Below are positions 26,170 to 34,298 of a DNA stretch of 64,000 bases, one piece after another (the first letter of the stretch is position 1; the number at the start of each line of letters is the position of its first letter). The position numbers and the translations under genes were made by a program. This stretch comes from Salipaludibacillus sp. CUR1. GTDB taxonomy: Bacteria > Bacillota > Bacilli > Bacillales > Salisediminibacteriaceae. The stretch spans positions 1-64,000 of the forward strand of contig NZ_JAIWPE010000016.1 in NCBI RefSeq assembly GCF_021028955.1. The letters run 5' to 3'. The notes beneath the pieces were generated by a model. That model saw only the letters and a program-made list of their open reading frames with translations. It did not search any database and was not told where the DNA came from.

Positions 26170-28473
26170 TTATATATTCTCCTCTTTATAGTCATGGTTT
26201 GTCAAATAAACTTCACGGGGTTTACTGCCTCTTTGAGGAGAGACCAATCCTCTCGCCTCCATATCGTCAATTAACCTTGCTGCACGGTTATACCCCATCC
26301 TGAAGCGACGTTGTATAAGTGAAGCTGAAGCAGCCTGCTGTTCCGCAACAAACTCACATACTTCATCAAATAGCGGATCTTCTGTTTCCATAGGCGTCTG
26401 TTCCTTTAATTCGTCTTTTTCAAACAGCATACCAGGAGCCGGAGACTTGCTGACATAATCAACTATCCGCTCTATTTCATCATCAGAAACAAAGGTGCCC
26501 TGAACTCTCAACGGCTTTGAAGAACCATTCTCCAGCATCAGCATATCTCCTCTGCCCAGAAGCTTTTCAGCACCACTTCCATCAAGGATCGTACGGGAAT
26601 CTACCTGGGAAGAAACAGAGAACGCTACCCTTGTTGGTATATTTGCTTTTATCAAACCTGTTATAACGTCAACGGAAGGCCGCTGTGTAGCAACCAGTAA
26701 ATGAATGCCGCACGCCCTGGCCTTCTGTGCAATCCTGCAAATTGAGTCTTCTACTTCCTGCGGTGACACCATCATTAAATCTGCAAGCTCATCCACAACA
26801 ATCAGGAGGTAAGGTAAAACAGATTTCTCATTACCGGATTTTTTCATTTTTTCATTATACCGGGAGATATCACGGGCTCCTGCTTTCGCAAATTTTTCAT
26901 ATCTGTTTTCCATTTCACTCACAGCCCATTTGAGGCTTTTAGTTGCCTCTTTAGGGTCTGTAATTACCGGAGCCGCCAAGTGCGGCACCTCATTATAAGG
27001 AGCCAGTTCAACCATTTTCGGGTCAATTAACAATAAGCGCACCTCATCAGGGGTTGCTTTATATAATATACTTGTAAGAATGGAATTGACACACACACTT
27101 TTACCGGAACCTGTGGCCCCTGCAATCAGCCCATGCGGCATCTTTTGTAAATCAGTCACGATGGCTTCTCCTGATATTCCCATCCCCATGGCTGCACTCA
27201 ATGGAGAAGTTTGCTTCTGAAAAGCGGCATCACGGAGAATTTCACTTAGATGCACAGGTTCAGCTACTTCGTTCGGCACCTCAATTCCAATAGCATTCTT
27301 TCCAGGAATAGGCGCTTCAATCCTGATTTCTCTCGCAGCAAGGCTCAGCTTTATATCATCTGAGAGATTTACTATTTTACTTACTTTAACACCTGGGTCA
27401 GGCTGAACTTCAAACCTTGTCACACTTGGTCCTTTAGTGACTTCCACTACTTTTGCTCGGATACGGAAATACTCAAACGTCTCATTCAGCTGCTGCGTTT
27501 TTTCCTCTAGCCACCGGTCATCCTCTAAAGATTTTTCTGCCGGGAGGTCAAGTAAGCTGAGAGGCGGGAATGCGTAGCTGTTCCCTTGATTAAAATGATG
27601 TGAACCTTCGCTGATTGCAGCATTTTCTGCTGTGGCGGATGTTTCAGATAAACCGGCCTCTTGACTGGTCTCGTTCAGCCCGTCTCCACGTGAACTTCTC
27701 TTTTTGTGCATCAGCCCGGCCAGCTCTTGTTCAGGATCAGAAGAATTGGCTGATGTTTCTTCCTCTTCGTGAGCCCCGCCTTCTGATCTTTCACTTCCTT
27801 GATGTTCCTGGATCTTTGGTAATCCTTTCTCATTAGGTGTGTAGTCTTTTTCTGAAGTAAAAGTCATATCACTTAACCCGTAAGAGAGGTTTTCGCTATT
27901 TGTGGATTTCGTTTCTCTCTGAACCGCCACCTCTTTTTCCTGGACGAAAGGTTTAGCCGGTTCGCTTGTCTTTTCAGTCTCCTGTATAAGTGTTTCCTCA
28001 GTATCAGCAAATCCTGCAATATCTTCATTTTTGTCTTCTTCCCGTTTTTCTTTTTTAGAATTACGCTTCTCTTCGCGTGGGTGAAACCCGTAAACAGGCG
28101 AAGGAATGGTTTGGGGTTTAAAATGTTCTCCCTGAAACTTCTTTTTAGGTTGTCTTTCGTCCTTTGCCCCTTTTTGTTCTTTTTGTTCTTTTTTCCTTGT
28201 AAATTCAGAAACATCAGGTTCTGGACCAGAGTCTTTATTTTGTTTCAATGCAGGGGGTTCGGGAGATTCGTCCTCTATGAGAGGGAAACGAAACGTTCCC
28301 TTTTTAGGATACTGGTGTATCATTTTTACATCATATTCTTCTTTATTAATAACCTGTTTATGAGGAATGTGAATCATCCTCTTTTTATTTTCAGTTACCG
28401 ATTCATACTTCTCTTCATCCGGAAACATCCATTGTTTTAATTTAGAAAAATACTCGTTCCAGCTTTTTTTCAT
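26170..28473 (-). CDS. sftA: DNA translocase SftA (FtsK family)
   Basis: SftA (YtpT) is a soluble FtsK-type ATPase that moves chromosome DNA away from the closing division septum. The 767-residue protein lacks FtsK's membrane helices. It has a basic N-terminus, a long low-complexity charged linker (about 60-300), the FtsK/SpoIIIE motor with Walker A GATGSGKS (452-459) and Walker B LLIVVDELADLM, and a C-terminal winged-helix gamma domain (about 690-755; ASLIQRRFRMGYNRAARLID). I start it at ATG, six bases after AGGTG; an in-frame GTG lies inside that site. B. subtilis SftA is longer (952), the difference falling in the linker. Confidence 0.95.
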   Translation of the reverse strand: MKKSWNEYFSKLKQWMFPDEEKYESVTENKKRMIHIPHKQVINKEEYDVKMIHQYPKKGTFRFPLIEDESPEPPALKQNKDSGPEPDVSEFTRKKEQKEQKGAKDERQPKKKFQGEHFKPQTIPSPVYGFHPREEKRNSKKEKREEDKNEDIAGFADTEETLIQETEKTSEPAKPFVQEKEVAVQRETKSTNSENLSYGLSDMTFTSEKDYTPNEKGLPKIQEHQGSERSEGGAHEEEETSANSSDPEQELAGLMHKKRSSRGDGLNETSQEAGLSETSATAENAAISEGSHHFNQGNSYAFPPLSLLDLPAEKSLEDDRWLEEKTQQLNETFEYFRIRAKVVEVTKGPSVTRFEVQPDPGVKVSKIVNLSDDIKLSLAAREIRIEAPIPGKNAIGIEVPNEVAEPVHLSEILRDAAFQKQTSPLSAAMGMGISGEAIVTDLQKMPHGLIAGATGSGKSVCVNSILTSILYKATPDEVRLLLIDPKMVELAPYNEVPHLAAPVITDPKEATKSLKWAVSEMENRYEKFAKAGARDISRYNEKMKKSGNEKSVLPYLLIVVDELADLMMVSPQEVEDSICRIAQKARACGIHLLVATQRPSVDVITGLIKANIPTRVAFSVSSQVDSRTILDGSGAEKLLGRGDMLMLENGSSKPLRVQGTFVSDDEIERIVDYVSKSPAPGMLFEKDELKEQTPMETEDPLFDEVCEFVAEQQAASASLIQRRFRMGYNRAARLIDDMEARGLVSPQRGSKPREVYLTNHDYKEENI

Positions 28474-28596
28474 ATTGATCACCTATTTTCCAATTAGAAA
28501 TGCAAAATTATTATTTCAGGATAAAGAAAAAGAACCACCTGAAGGGCGATTCTTTATTATCTTACTTAATAATAACTTTTGTGAACAGATAATTCA

Positions 28597-29406
28597 TCAA
28601 TCTTTTTTCGTCTCTTTCGGCTTTTTCTGTGCAAGTATAAAGATAGGCTCTAGTTCTCCGTCCTCATACATAAACGGCAGCGCCGTAATAGGTACTCTTC
28701 CTTCCGAGAAAAACTGAAAAACCATCTGGGCAAGTACATCGTACCCGGTTTCATTTTGAATATCCCCGAAAATAAGGACATCGTGGTGAGGTACAGCTAC
28801 GGTTAACTGTCCGTGAACTTTTTCGTCCATTTCTTTAAGCAGAGATTCATTCAGGATTCTGCTCGCATCGTAGCCATCATCCATACTCAGAAAATAAAAA
28901 GTATTCCCTGCCACTTTGTCCTCTTTCATCGTGTGCTTCAATGACCGTAGATTAAACTGGGCAGCTTCCTGAATTTCATTTAAGGTTTTATTATCCTTTT
29001 CAAGCATGTTTTCGTCAATCAAGGAATATGACGTTCCCTGATCCACGGCGTAAAATACTCTTGTTTCAGCGGTGTGGTCTGCAAACACTAATTTTCTTCC
29101 ATCTTTTGTTTCAGTAGGAAAAGAAGTGGCCCTGATCACAGGAAAAATATGGCGCTCATTCCCTGCGAGGTTGACTTCGGCAGTTAAAAGTCTTAACCCT
29201 TCTTTAATCGTTTTCAATGTCTCCTGTAATACCTGGTCTTTATTTTCTTTCATTCTAGGGGCAAGGTTTCCTAAGTTAATTGTAACACCTTTATCTACCC
29301 GCTTATCTATAATTCTTAAAGTTTCCTGCTCTCTGTCGAAAGAAGTAACCCAGTTTTCATTATCCAGTTGTTTTTCAATTTCACGCTTTAATTGAATCGG
29401 TTTCAT
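28597..29406 (-). CDS. ytpQ: DUF1444 protein YtpQ
   Basis: YtpQ belongs to the DUF1444 (UPF0354) family, cytoplasmic and of unknown function. I start it at MKPIQLKREIEKQL, preceded by GGAGGGAAGAACTA; a 24-codon extension has no such site. This gives 269 residues, in line with the family. No membrane segments are visible. In B. subtilis the order is ytpP-ytpQ-ytpR-ytpT; ytpR is missing here, with only about 120 bp between ytpQ and sftA. Confidence 0.9.
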   Translation of the reverse strand: MKPIQLKREIEKQLDNENWVTSFDREQETLRIIDKRVDKGVTINLGNLAPRMKENKDQVLQETLKTIKEGLRLLTAEVNLAGNERHIFPVIRATSFPTETKDGRKLVFADHTAETRVFYAVDQGTSYSLIDENMLEKDNKTLNEIQEAAQFNLRSLKHTMKEDKVAGNTFYFLSMDDGYDASRILNESLLKEMDEKVHGQLTVAVPHHDVLIFGDIQNETGYDVLAQMVFQFFSEGRVPITALPFMYEDGELEPIFILAQKKPKETKKD

Positions 29407-29510
29407 TAGTTCTTCCCTCCAGTACATCTGTATTTTATCATGGGAAACGATCAACTCCAATTTCTCTGCTTGTTTCAAGGCAAAGGCAGTGACCGGGCTC
29501 TCAGTAATAA

Positions 29511-29532
29511 AGCAGCTCGTTACGGAGCTGCT
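29511..29532 (-). terminator. Weak hairpin after ytpP
   Basis: AGCAGCTC and GAGCTGCT form an 8-bp perfect stem with a 6-nt loop. The minus-strand tail is only TTTATTAC, so it may attenuate rather than stop transcription into ytpQ. Confidence 0.5.
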
Positions 29533-29540
29533 CTGCAGGA

Positions 29541-29861
29541 TTACTTCTGTTTAGCTTCCTGTATAAAAGAATCGATTTCCTCTTTCGTTTTACGATCCTT
29601 GCTCACAAAACGGCCGGCCTCTTCACCATTTTTAAAAACAATAAAACTTGGAATACCAAAGATGTCTAACTCCTGGCACAGTTCTATAAAATCATCGCGG
29701 TTAACTTTGTAAAAACCCAATTCGGAATGCTTTTCTTCCAGTTCAGGCATCACCGGGTCTATAACTACACAGTCCGGGCACCAGCCTGCCGAAAACATCA
29801 GCACACTCCCCTTCTCCCTTATAACTTTACTGTAATGATCAAGAGATGTAATTTGTTCCAT
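29541..29861 (-). CDS. ytpP: Thioredoxin-like protein YtpP
   Basis: A small thioredoxin-fold thiol-disulfide protein. The 106 residues include WCPDC with cysteines at 28 and 31 and the cis-proline region FGIPSFIVFKNG near residue 72. The CPDC motif differs from thioredoxin's CGPC and may shift its redox potential. No signal peptide, so cytoplasmic. TAGGAGGAATTAAG precedes the ATG. It lies 11 bp downstream of the EIIC-like gene and is probably co-transcribed with it and perhaps ytpQ. Confidence 0.92.
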   Translation of the reverse strand: MEQITSLDHYSKVIREKGSVLMFSAGWCPDCVVIDPVMPELEEKHSELGFYKVNRDDFIELCQELDIFGIPSFIVFKNGEEAGRFVSKDRKTKEEIDSFIQEAKQK

Positions 29862-29872
29862 CTTAATTCCTC

Positions 29873-30895
29873 CTAAGATTTTTCGATTGTCATATCTCCA
29901 TACTTAATTAGATTTTTTCTTCTCAGCCACTCTGAGAATAACAGACTAAGTAAAGCCGGGCCAATAAAATGAAGCAAGAGAATACTCAAAAGAACCGGAG
30001 TTCCGCTCCCCATCGTATGAACCGTCATTATTTGCCCTACAAAGCCGCTCGTCCCCATGCCTGCTCCGGCTGCGTTATTTTCCATTACAAAAACCATTGT
30101 CGCAGCGGGGCCGAGTATGGCCGCGGATAAGGTGGGCGGAATAAGAATTAATGGGTTTTTAATTACATTTGCAATTTGCAGCATGGATGTACCTATTCCT
30201 AATACCAACAGACCGGCCCATCGATTTTCCCTGAAACTGCTTACTGCAAATCCGACCATCTGGGCGGCGCATCCTACAGTCGCTGCGCCTGCTGCTACCC
30301 CTTCCAGCTCAAGCATAAAAGCGATGGCAGCGCTTGAAATAGGCGCGGTCAACGCGAGTCCCATCAGGGCTGCAACCAGTATTCCCATTACAAATGGCTG
30401 CTGCTCTGTCGCCCACATTATAAAGGAACCAAATTGCCGGATACCTCCTGCAATCGGCGGACCAATTGTTAAAGCCGTGCCGACACCAGCAGCTATTGTA
30501 ACGAAAGGAGTAACGATAATATCCACTTTAGTTTCCTGGGAAACCATTTTTCCAATTTCAGTTGAAATGAGGGCTGCCAGAAAACTCCCGGCAGGTCCAG
30601 CCATTTCCCCTCCTGAAGCCCCGCTTACGAGAGCTGCAAACAGCACAAGGCGAGGCGCCCCAAGCCCGTAGGCAACAGCCGCTCCAATAGCCGGTCCGGA
30701 AAGACTCATGGCAGTCTCCCCCATCTGGACTAAAAGCTGGCCGCCCGGACGGCCCCCAAGCTGGGTGCCTGCCGTTTCCATTATCAGCCCGATAATTAAC
30801 GAGGAGAACAACCCTAAAGCCATATAACTTAATGCATTAATGACGTAGTTTTGGAAAGATGGTTCAATTCCTTTTCGTTTCAGAAATTCTTTCAT
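29873..30895 (-). CDS. PTS EIIC-like membrane protein (PTS_EIIC_2 family)
   Basis: A 340-residue polytopic membrane protein with eight to ten likely helices and many Gly/Ala residues, of the PTS_EIIC_2 family. Conserved-looking pieces are GAPRLVLFAALVSGASGGE and VMENNAAGAGMGTSGFVGQ. No EIIA or EIIB domain or gene is nearby, so a sugar substrate cannot be named; members are sometimes annotated only as regulatory or hypothetical membrane proteins. AAAGGAGTTCCTG precedes the ATG. First gene of a unit with ytpP; divergent from ytoQ. Confidence 0.85.
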   Translation of the reverse strand: MKEFLKRKGIEPSFQNYVINALSYMALGLFSSLIIGLIMETAGTQLGGRPGGQLLVQMGETAMSLSGPAIGAAVAYGLGAPRLVLFAALVSGASGGEMAGPAGSFLAALISTEIGKMVSQETKVDIIVTPFVTIAAGVGTALTIGPPIAGGIRQFGSFIMWATEQQPFVMGILVAALMGLALTAPISSAAIAFMLELEGVAAGAATVGCAAQMVGFAVSSFRENRWAGLLVLGIGTSMLQIANVIKNPLILIPPTLSAAILGPAATMVFVMENNAAGAGMGTSGFVGQIMTVHTMGSGTPVLLSILLLHFIGPALLSLLFSEWLRRKNLIKYGDMTIEKS

Positions 30896-31064
30896 CAGGA
30901 ACTCCTTTCACCGCTGCACACCTGCTGTCCTGCGTCTGTTCTATATCGTTTCTAATAATAACACACTCAATCAAGGGTATGCTTGCCGTGAAAAATGTTT
31001 GTTTTTATTTTTTTATTAACGGGAAAATTGTAGAATGTAAGTAATGCTGCTAAGGAGGGATAAG

Positions 31065-31505
31065 ATGGAATTAACTGTTTATTTAGCTGGCCAAATCCAT
31101 GATAACTGGCGGGAGGAAGTGAAAGAAAAAGCGAAATCTAAAAACCTCCCTGTCTCTTTTACCGGTCCTATGGAGAACCATGACCGCTCTGATAACATAG
31201 GAGAAGAGATTCTTGGGGAGCAGCCCGACAACATATACAAAGATGAAGCTGCTTCTAAAATTAACAATTTACGAACGCGAGTTTTATTGGAAAAATCTGA
31301 TGTTGTTATTGCTCTTTTCGGAGAAAAGTATAAGCAGTGGAACAGTGCCGCAGATGCTGCCGCCGCTGTCGCATTAAATAAACCGCTCATACTTGTCAGA
31401 CCTAAAGAGCTTCACCACCCGCTAAAAGAACTCTCGGAAAGAGCTCAGGTTACAGTAGAAAATACTGATCAGGCCCTGCAGGCTCTCTCATATATTTTTG
31501 AGTAG
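31065..31505 (+). CDS. ytoQ: YtoQ family protein
   Basis: YtoQ is a 146-residue conserved Bacillaceae protein with a nucleoside 2-deoxyribosyltransferase-like appearance (start TVYLAGQIHDNWREE, then the helix RTRVLLEKSDVVIALFGE), but no activity is established. I start it at MELTVYL, preceded by AAGGAGGGATAAG; a seven-codon extension is unsupported. Cytoplasmic. Divergent from the EIIC-like gene and ended by its own terminator. Confidence 0.88.
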   Translation: MELTVYLAGQIHDNWREEVKEKAKSKNLPVSFTGPMENHDRSDNIGEEILGEQPDNIYKDEAASKINNLRTRVLLEKSDVVIALFGEKYKQWNSAADAAAAVALNKPLILVRPKELHHPLKELSERAQVTVENTDQALQALSYIFE

Positions 31506-31514
31506 TGAAAGAAC

Positions 31515-31547
31515 AACCAGCTTTCCGTTTGAAAGCTGGTTTTTTTG
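31515..31547 (+). terminator. ytoQ terminator
   Basis: AACCAGCTTTC and GAAAGCTGGTT form a perfect 11-bp stem with a 5-nt loop and a run of eight T. Confidence 0.93.
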
Positions 31548-31555
31548 AATGCTTA

Positions 31556-32071
31556 TCAGTATGTAAGAGATTTTTCATACTGCCCTTTAAGCATAAAATT
31601 TATATGAACAAACATTTGCGAACGGGTAATGTGTCCATTAGTCAGTACCCCGATTGCACCTTCTTTATTACGGGTGTCTTGCTGCTTCGTATAAATATCC
31701 ATTACCTCTCCAAGTTCAAGTCCGTCCTGAAGGAGCTTTACGACAGATTCAGGCAAAGGTACTCTTGCTCCTCCGGCCAAATACAACCCGCCTTGTTCAG
31801 TGGCCAGAGCCCCCCAGTTACATAAATACAAGCCTTTATTAAGAGTCATTATTCCTCCTTCAAGACCGAGAGCTAATTTCCCATTGGTTTTGGCGATTAA
31901 ATATGTTGCTCTGTTCACAGCTCCCTGCATTGTTTCTTCGTCTGAAGCAGGTTGACTCGATACGCCCGAAGGAGCCGAAACACCTCGTATTTCAAAGTCT
32001 TTACCGAATACTTCTTTGACCGATGCTATTTTAGCCGGATTTTCAGAACCGACATACAACCCTTTTTTCAT
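31556..32071 (-). CDS. DUF84 family NTPase (inosine/xanthosine triphosphatase-like)
   Basis: A 171-residue protein of the DUF84/YjjX family, which hydrolyses non-canonical purine nucleoside triphosphates such as ITP and XTP. The N-terminus VGSENPAKIASVKEVF and the GLEGG motif are family signatures. I start it at MKKGLYVGS; the 35-codon in-frame extension runs through an intergenic palindrome and has no Shine-Dalgarno. The chosen start has GGAG only two bases away but GGGGGC a little further up. It is convergent with ytoQ. Confidence 0.88.
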   Translation of the reverse strand: MKKGLYVGSENPAKIASVKEVFGKDFEIRGVSAPSGVSSQPASDEETMQGAVNRATYLIAKTNGKLALGLEGGIMTLNKGLYLCNWGALATEQGGLYLAGGARVPLPESVVKLLQDGLELGEVMDIYTKQQDTRNKEGAIGVLTNGHITRSQMFVHINFMLKGQYEKSLTY

Positions 32072-32106
32072 CACTCCATGCCCCCTTTCTTTTTTCCAGC
32101 ATCTGG

Positions 32107-32119
32107 GGGGTCTGACCCC
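32107..32119. repeat. Short GGGGTC-T-GACCCC palindrome
   Basis: A perfect 13-bp palindrome lies just upstream of the DUF84 gene. Similar GGGGTCAGACCCC elements are common between genes in Bacillaceae. Only one copy is seen here. Confidence 0.4.
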
Positions 32120-32178
32120 TAATGTCTGAACCAAAAAATTCGCCCATAACATGCCACACCTGCTGATTACAGTCAAAA

Positions 32179-32207
32179 GAAAATCCCGATCAGCAGTCGG
32201 GATTTTC
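32179..32207 (-). terminator. ytoP terminator
   Basis: GAAAATCCCGA and TCGGGATTTTC form a perfect 11-bp stem with a 7-nt loop. The minus-strand tail is TTTTCTTTTG. Confidence 0.9.
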
Positions 32208-32226
32208 AGGATAAGAGAATCGTTAT

Positions 32227-33300
32227 TTATACGTTGTCCCGGATCGTTTTTAAAGTCGTTTCGTCTGTCTGTCTTACAAGGGTGGTAATCAGTTCTTTGG
32301 CAGCGGCATAATCATCCACATGAATCATTGAAGCAGCGGTATGAATATACCTTGAGCAGATGCCTATTACTGCTGAAGGGACACCGCTGTTGGAAATATG
32401 CACCCTGCCGGCATCTGTGCCGCCCTGGGAAATAAAGAACTGGTATGGAATCTTATTCGTTTCGGCTGTATCAAGAATGAACTCTCTCATCCCCCGGTGA
32501 GTGATCATTGTGCGATCAAATATTCTTAATAATGCCCCTTTGCCAAGGTGGCCAAAAGCATCTTTCTCACCTGATGCGTCATTTGCAGGACTGGCATCGA
32601 GAGCATAAAAGATATCGGGCTTAATCATATTAGCTGCAGCCTGAGCCCCGCGCAGTCCAACCTCTTCCTGAACCGTCGCTCCTGAATATAATATATTTGG
32701 GGTCTTCTCATCTTTCAGTTCTTTTAACAGTTCAATCGACAGACCGACACCATATCTGTTATCCCAGGCTTTGGCCAGAATTTTTTTATCATTAGCAAGC
32801 GTCTCCATAGGACAAACAGGCACAATTTGCTGGCCCGGCTTAATACCGATCCTCTCCGCATCTTCTTTATTATCCGCACCGATATCAATATACATGTTCT
32901 TTATTTCCATTGGCTTATTTCTCTTTGCCTCATCTAACAGATGTGGAGGAATAGAGCCTACGACCCCCGTGACAGGGCCATTATCAGTTATAATTTGAAG
33001 CCGCTGTGCAAGAAGGACCTGGCTCCACCAGCCGCCTAAAGTCTGGAACCGGATCAGCCCTTTTTCATTTACAGACGTCACCATAAACCCTACTTCATCC
33101 ATATGGCCGGCAACCATTACTTTAGGGCCTGATTCATTTCCTTTTTTAACTCCGAAAACCCCTCCAAGGCGGTCTTGGATCACTTCATCACTGTATTGTT
33201 CCAATTCTTTTTTTACATACGCCCGGACTTGATGTTCAAAACCGGGTGCCCCCGGAAGCTGTGTTAATGTTTCAAACATTTTGTATGTTTCATTGTTCAT
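32227..33300 (-). CDS. ytoP: M42 family metallopeptidase YtoP
   Basis: A cytoplasmic di-metal aminopeptidase of family M42 (glutamyl aminopeptidase/endoglucanase-M type). The 357 residues include the ligand and catalytic segments AGHMDEVGF (near 65), AWDNRYG (near 177), QEEVGLRGA (near 210), LDASPAND (near 232) and a late HTAAS. All expected metal ligands appear present. The ATG at the 5' end of the frame has a GGAAGGAGATTG site close by. It is an independent unit ending in a strong terminator. Confidence 0.94.
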   Translation of the reverse strand: MNNETYKMFETLTQLPGAPGFEHQVRAYVKKELEQYSDEVIQDRLGGVFGVKKGNESGPKVMVAGHMDEVGFMVTSVNEKGLIRFQTLGGWWSQVLLAQRLQIITDNGPVTGVVGSIPPHLLDEAKRNKPMEIKNMYIDIGADNKEDAERIGIKPGQQIVPVCPMETLANDKKILAKAWDNRYGVGLSIELLKELKDEKTPNILYSGATVQEEVGLRGAQAAANMIKPDIFYALDASPANDASGEKDAFGHLGKGALLRIFDRTMITHRGMREFILDTAETNKIPYQFFISQGGTDAGRVHISNSGVPSAVIGICSRYIHTAASMIHVDDYAAAKELITTLVRQTDETTLKTIRDNV

Positions 33301-33526
33301 ATCTTTTCAATCTCCTTCCCTGAAAATTGTTATGTAAGCTATTTTTATTTTAACGAATTGTCTGAATGGTTTCCACTTTTTTCGGCAAACGAAATAATTA
33401 TCTTTCTCATGAAAATTATCTTTTATGGAAAAATTAACTGGAAGATTGGCTTTTATTATTAGTTTCGATATACTAATATTGGGAACTAGAACTACAGAAG
33501 TATATTTTAAGAAAGAGGTGTGCTTT

Positions 33527-33850
33527 ATGGGTTGGAAACGTTTCGCAGCTGGTGTTGGCGCAGGGGTCGCAGTAACTATACTGGCTAAAAATCAATTGGA
33601 AAAGACAGATGGAAAATTATCACCGGAAAAAGCACTGAAATCAGTAAAACGAAAAACGACACATCTTGGAACCATTGAAGGGTCATGGGTACATATGATT
33701 ACCGAGGAGTTTGAACAGGACCAGCTCGTCTATGATGTTTACCGGGGCGGGATTACATGTTCAGAGGAGAACGGTAAAATGGCAGCCTATGAATTCTTTG
33801 TAGATGCTTCAACTGGTGCAGTCCTCGCTTTAAATAAACAGGAAGATTAA
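33527..33850 (+). CDS. ytzB: Small PepSY-domain protein YtzB
   Basis: A 107-residue protein with a glycine-rich hydrophobic N-terminal segment (about 4-20) that probably anchors it to the membrane, followed by a PepSY domain (LSPEKALKSVKRK then YEFFVDASTGAVL). PepSY domains often inhibit peptidases. I start it at MGWKRFAAG, preceded by AAGAGGTGTGCTTT; a 34-codon upstream extension is spurious. Length matches YtzB (about 104). Confidence 0.87.
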   Translation: MGWKRFAAGVGAGVAVTILAKNQLEKTDGKLSPEKALKSVKRKTTHLGTIEGSWVHMITEEFEQDQLVYDVYRGGITCSEENGKMAAYEFFVDASTGAVLALNKQED

Positions 33851-33861
33851 CTCTCTTTTCT

Positions 33862-33890
33862 CCTGCCGGAGTTTTCCGGCAGGCTTTTTT
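33862..33890 (+). terminator. ytzB terminator
   Basis: CCTGCCGGA and TCCGGCAGG form a perfect 9-bp stem, followed by CTTTTTTA. Confidence 0.92.
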
Positions 33891-34130
33891 ATTCAAAAGA
33901 CCCGCATTTAATTAAACCCTTCGGCCTATTTCTTTTTTTCACTATTTAATATCCTCCCTTAATATTTAATTTTCTTCGTTCTCTTCAAAACTTTTTTTCA
34001 TTTCTCCCTTAAATATTTCATTTTTTTATTTATTTTTCAGAACTTTCATACTATACTAACCTTTCATTCCAGTCATAAAAAAATAGCCCTAAAGACCCTT
34101 AAAGTTGTCATATCAGTATTTCTATAAATT

Positions 34131-34139
34131 TGTTATAGT
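34131..34139 (+). promoter_or_regulatory. Candidate extended -10 promoter of the subtilase gene
   Basis: TG-T-TATAGT lies about 160 bp before the coding start within a very AT-rich 400-bp gap. No properly spaced -35 box is visible. Apart from this and the Shine-Dalgarno at 34287 I see nothing in the gap. Confidence 0.4.
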
Positions 34140-34298
34140 TTGTAAAATTCAGAATAATAATCCAATTGTTTCAAGAAAAAAATCTCGTTTTACGAAATAA
34201 TTTATAGAGAGGGTTTTCCAGCTCTCGTATACATAACCAATTTCTGGAGGTGACTTTTTTATTCAGTTTCCGTCAAAAAATATTTAGGAGGGGTCTTT

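Noticed and set aside
25995-26303. Plus-strand frame of 102 codons overlapping the sftA 3' end
   Set aside because: No Shine-Dalgarno; half lies antisense to sftA and the rest covers the nicotinate operon leader.
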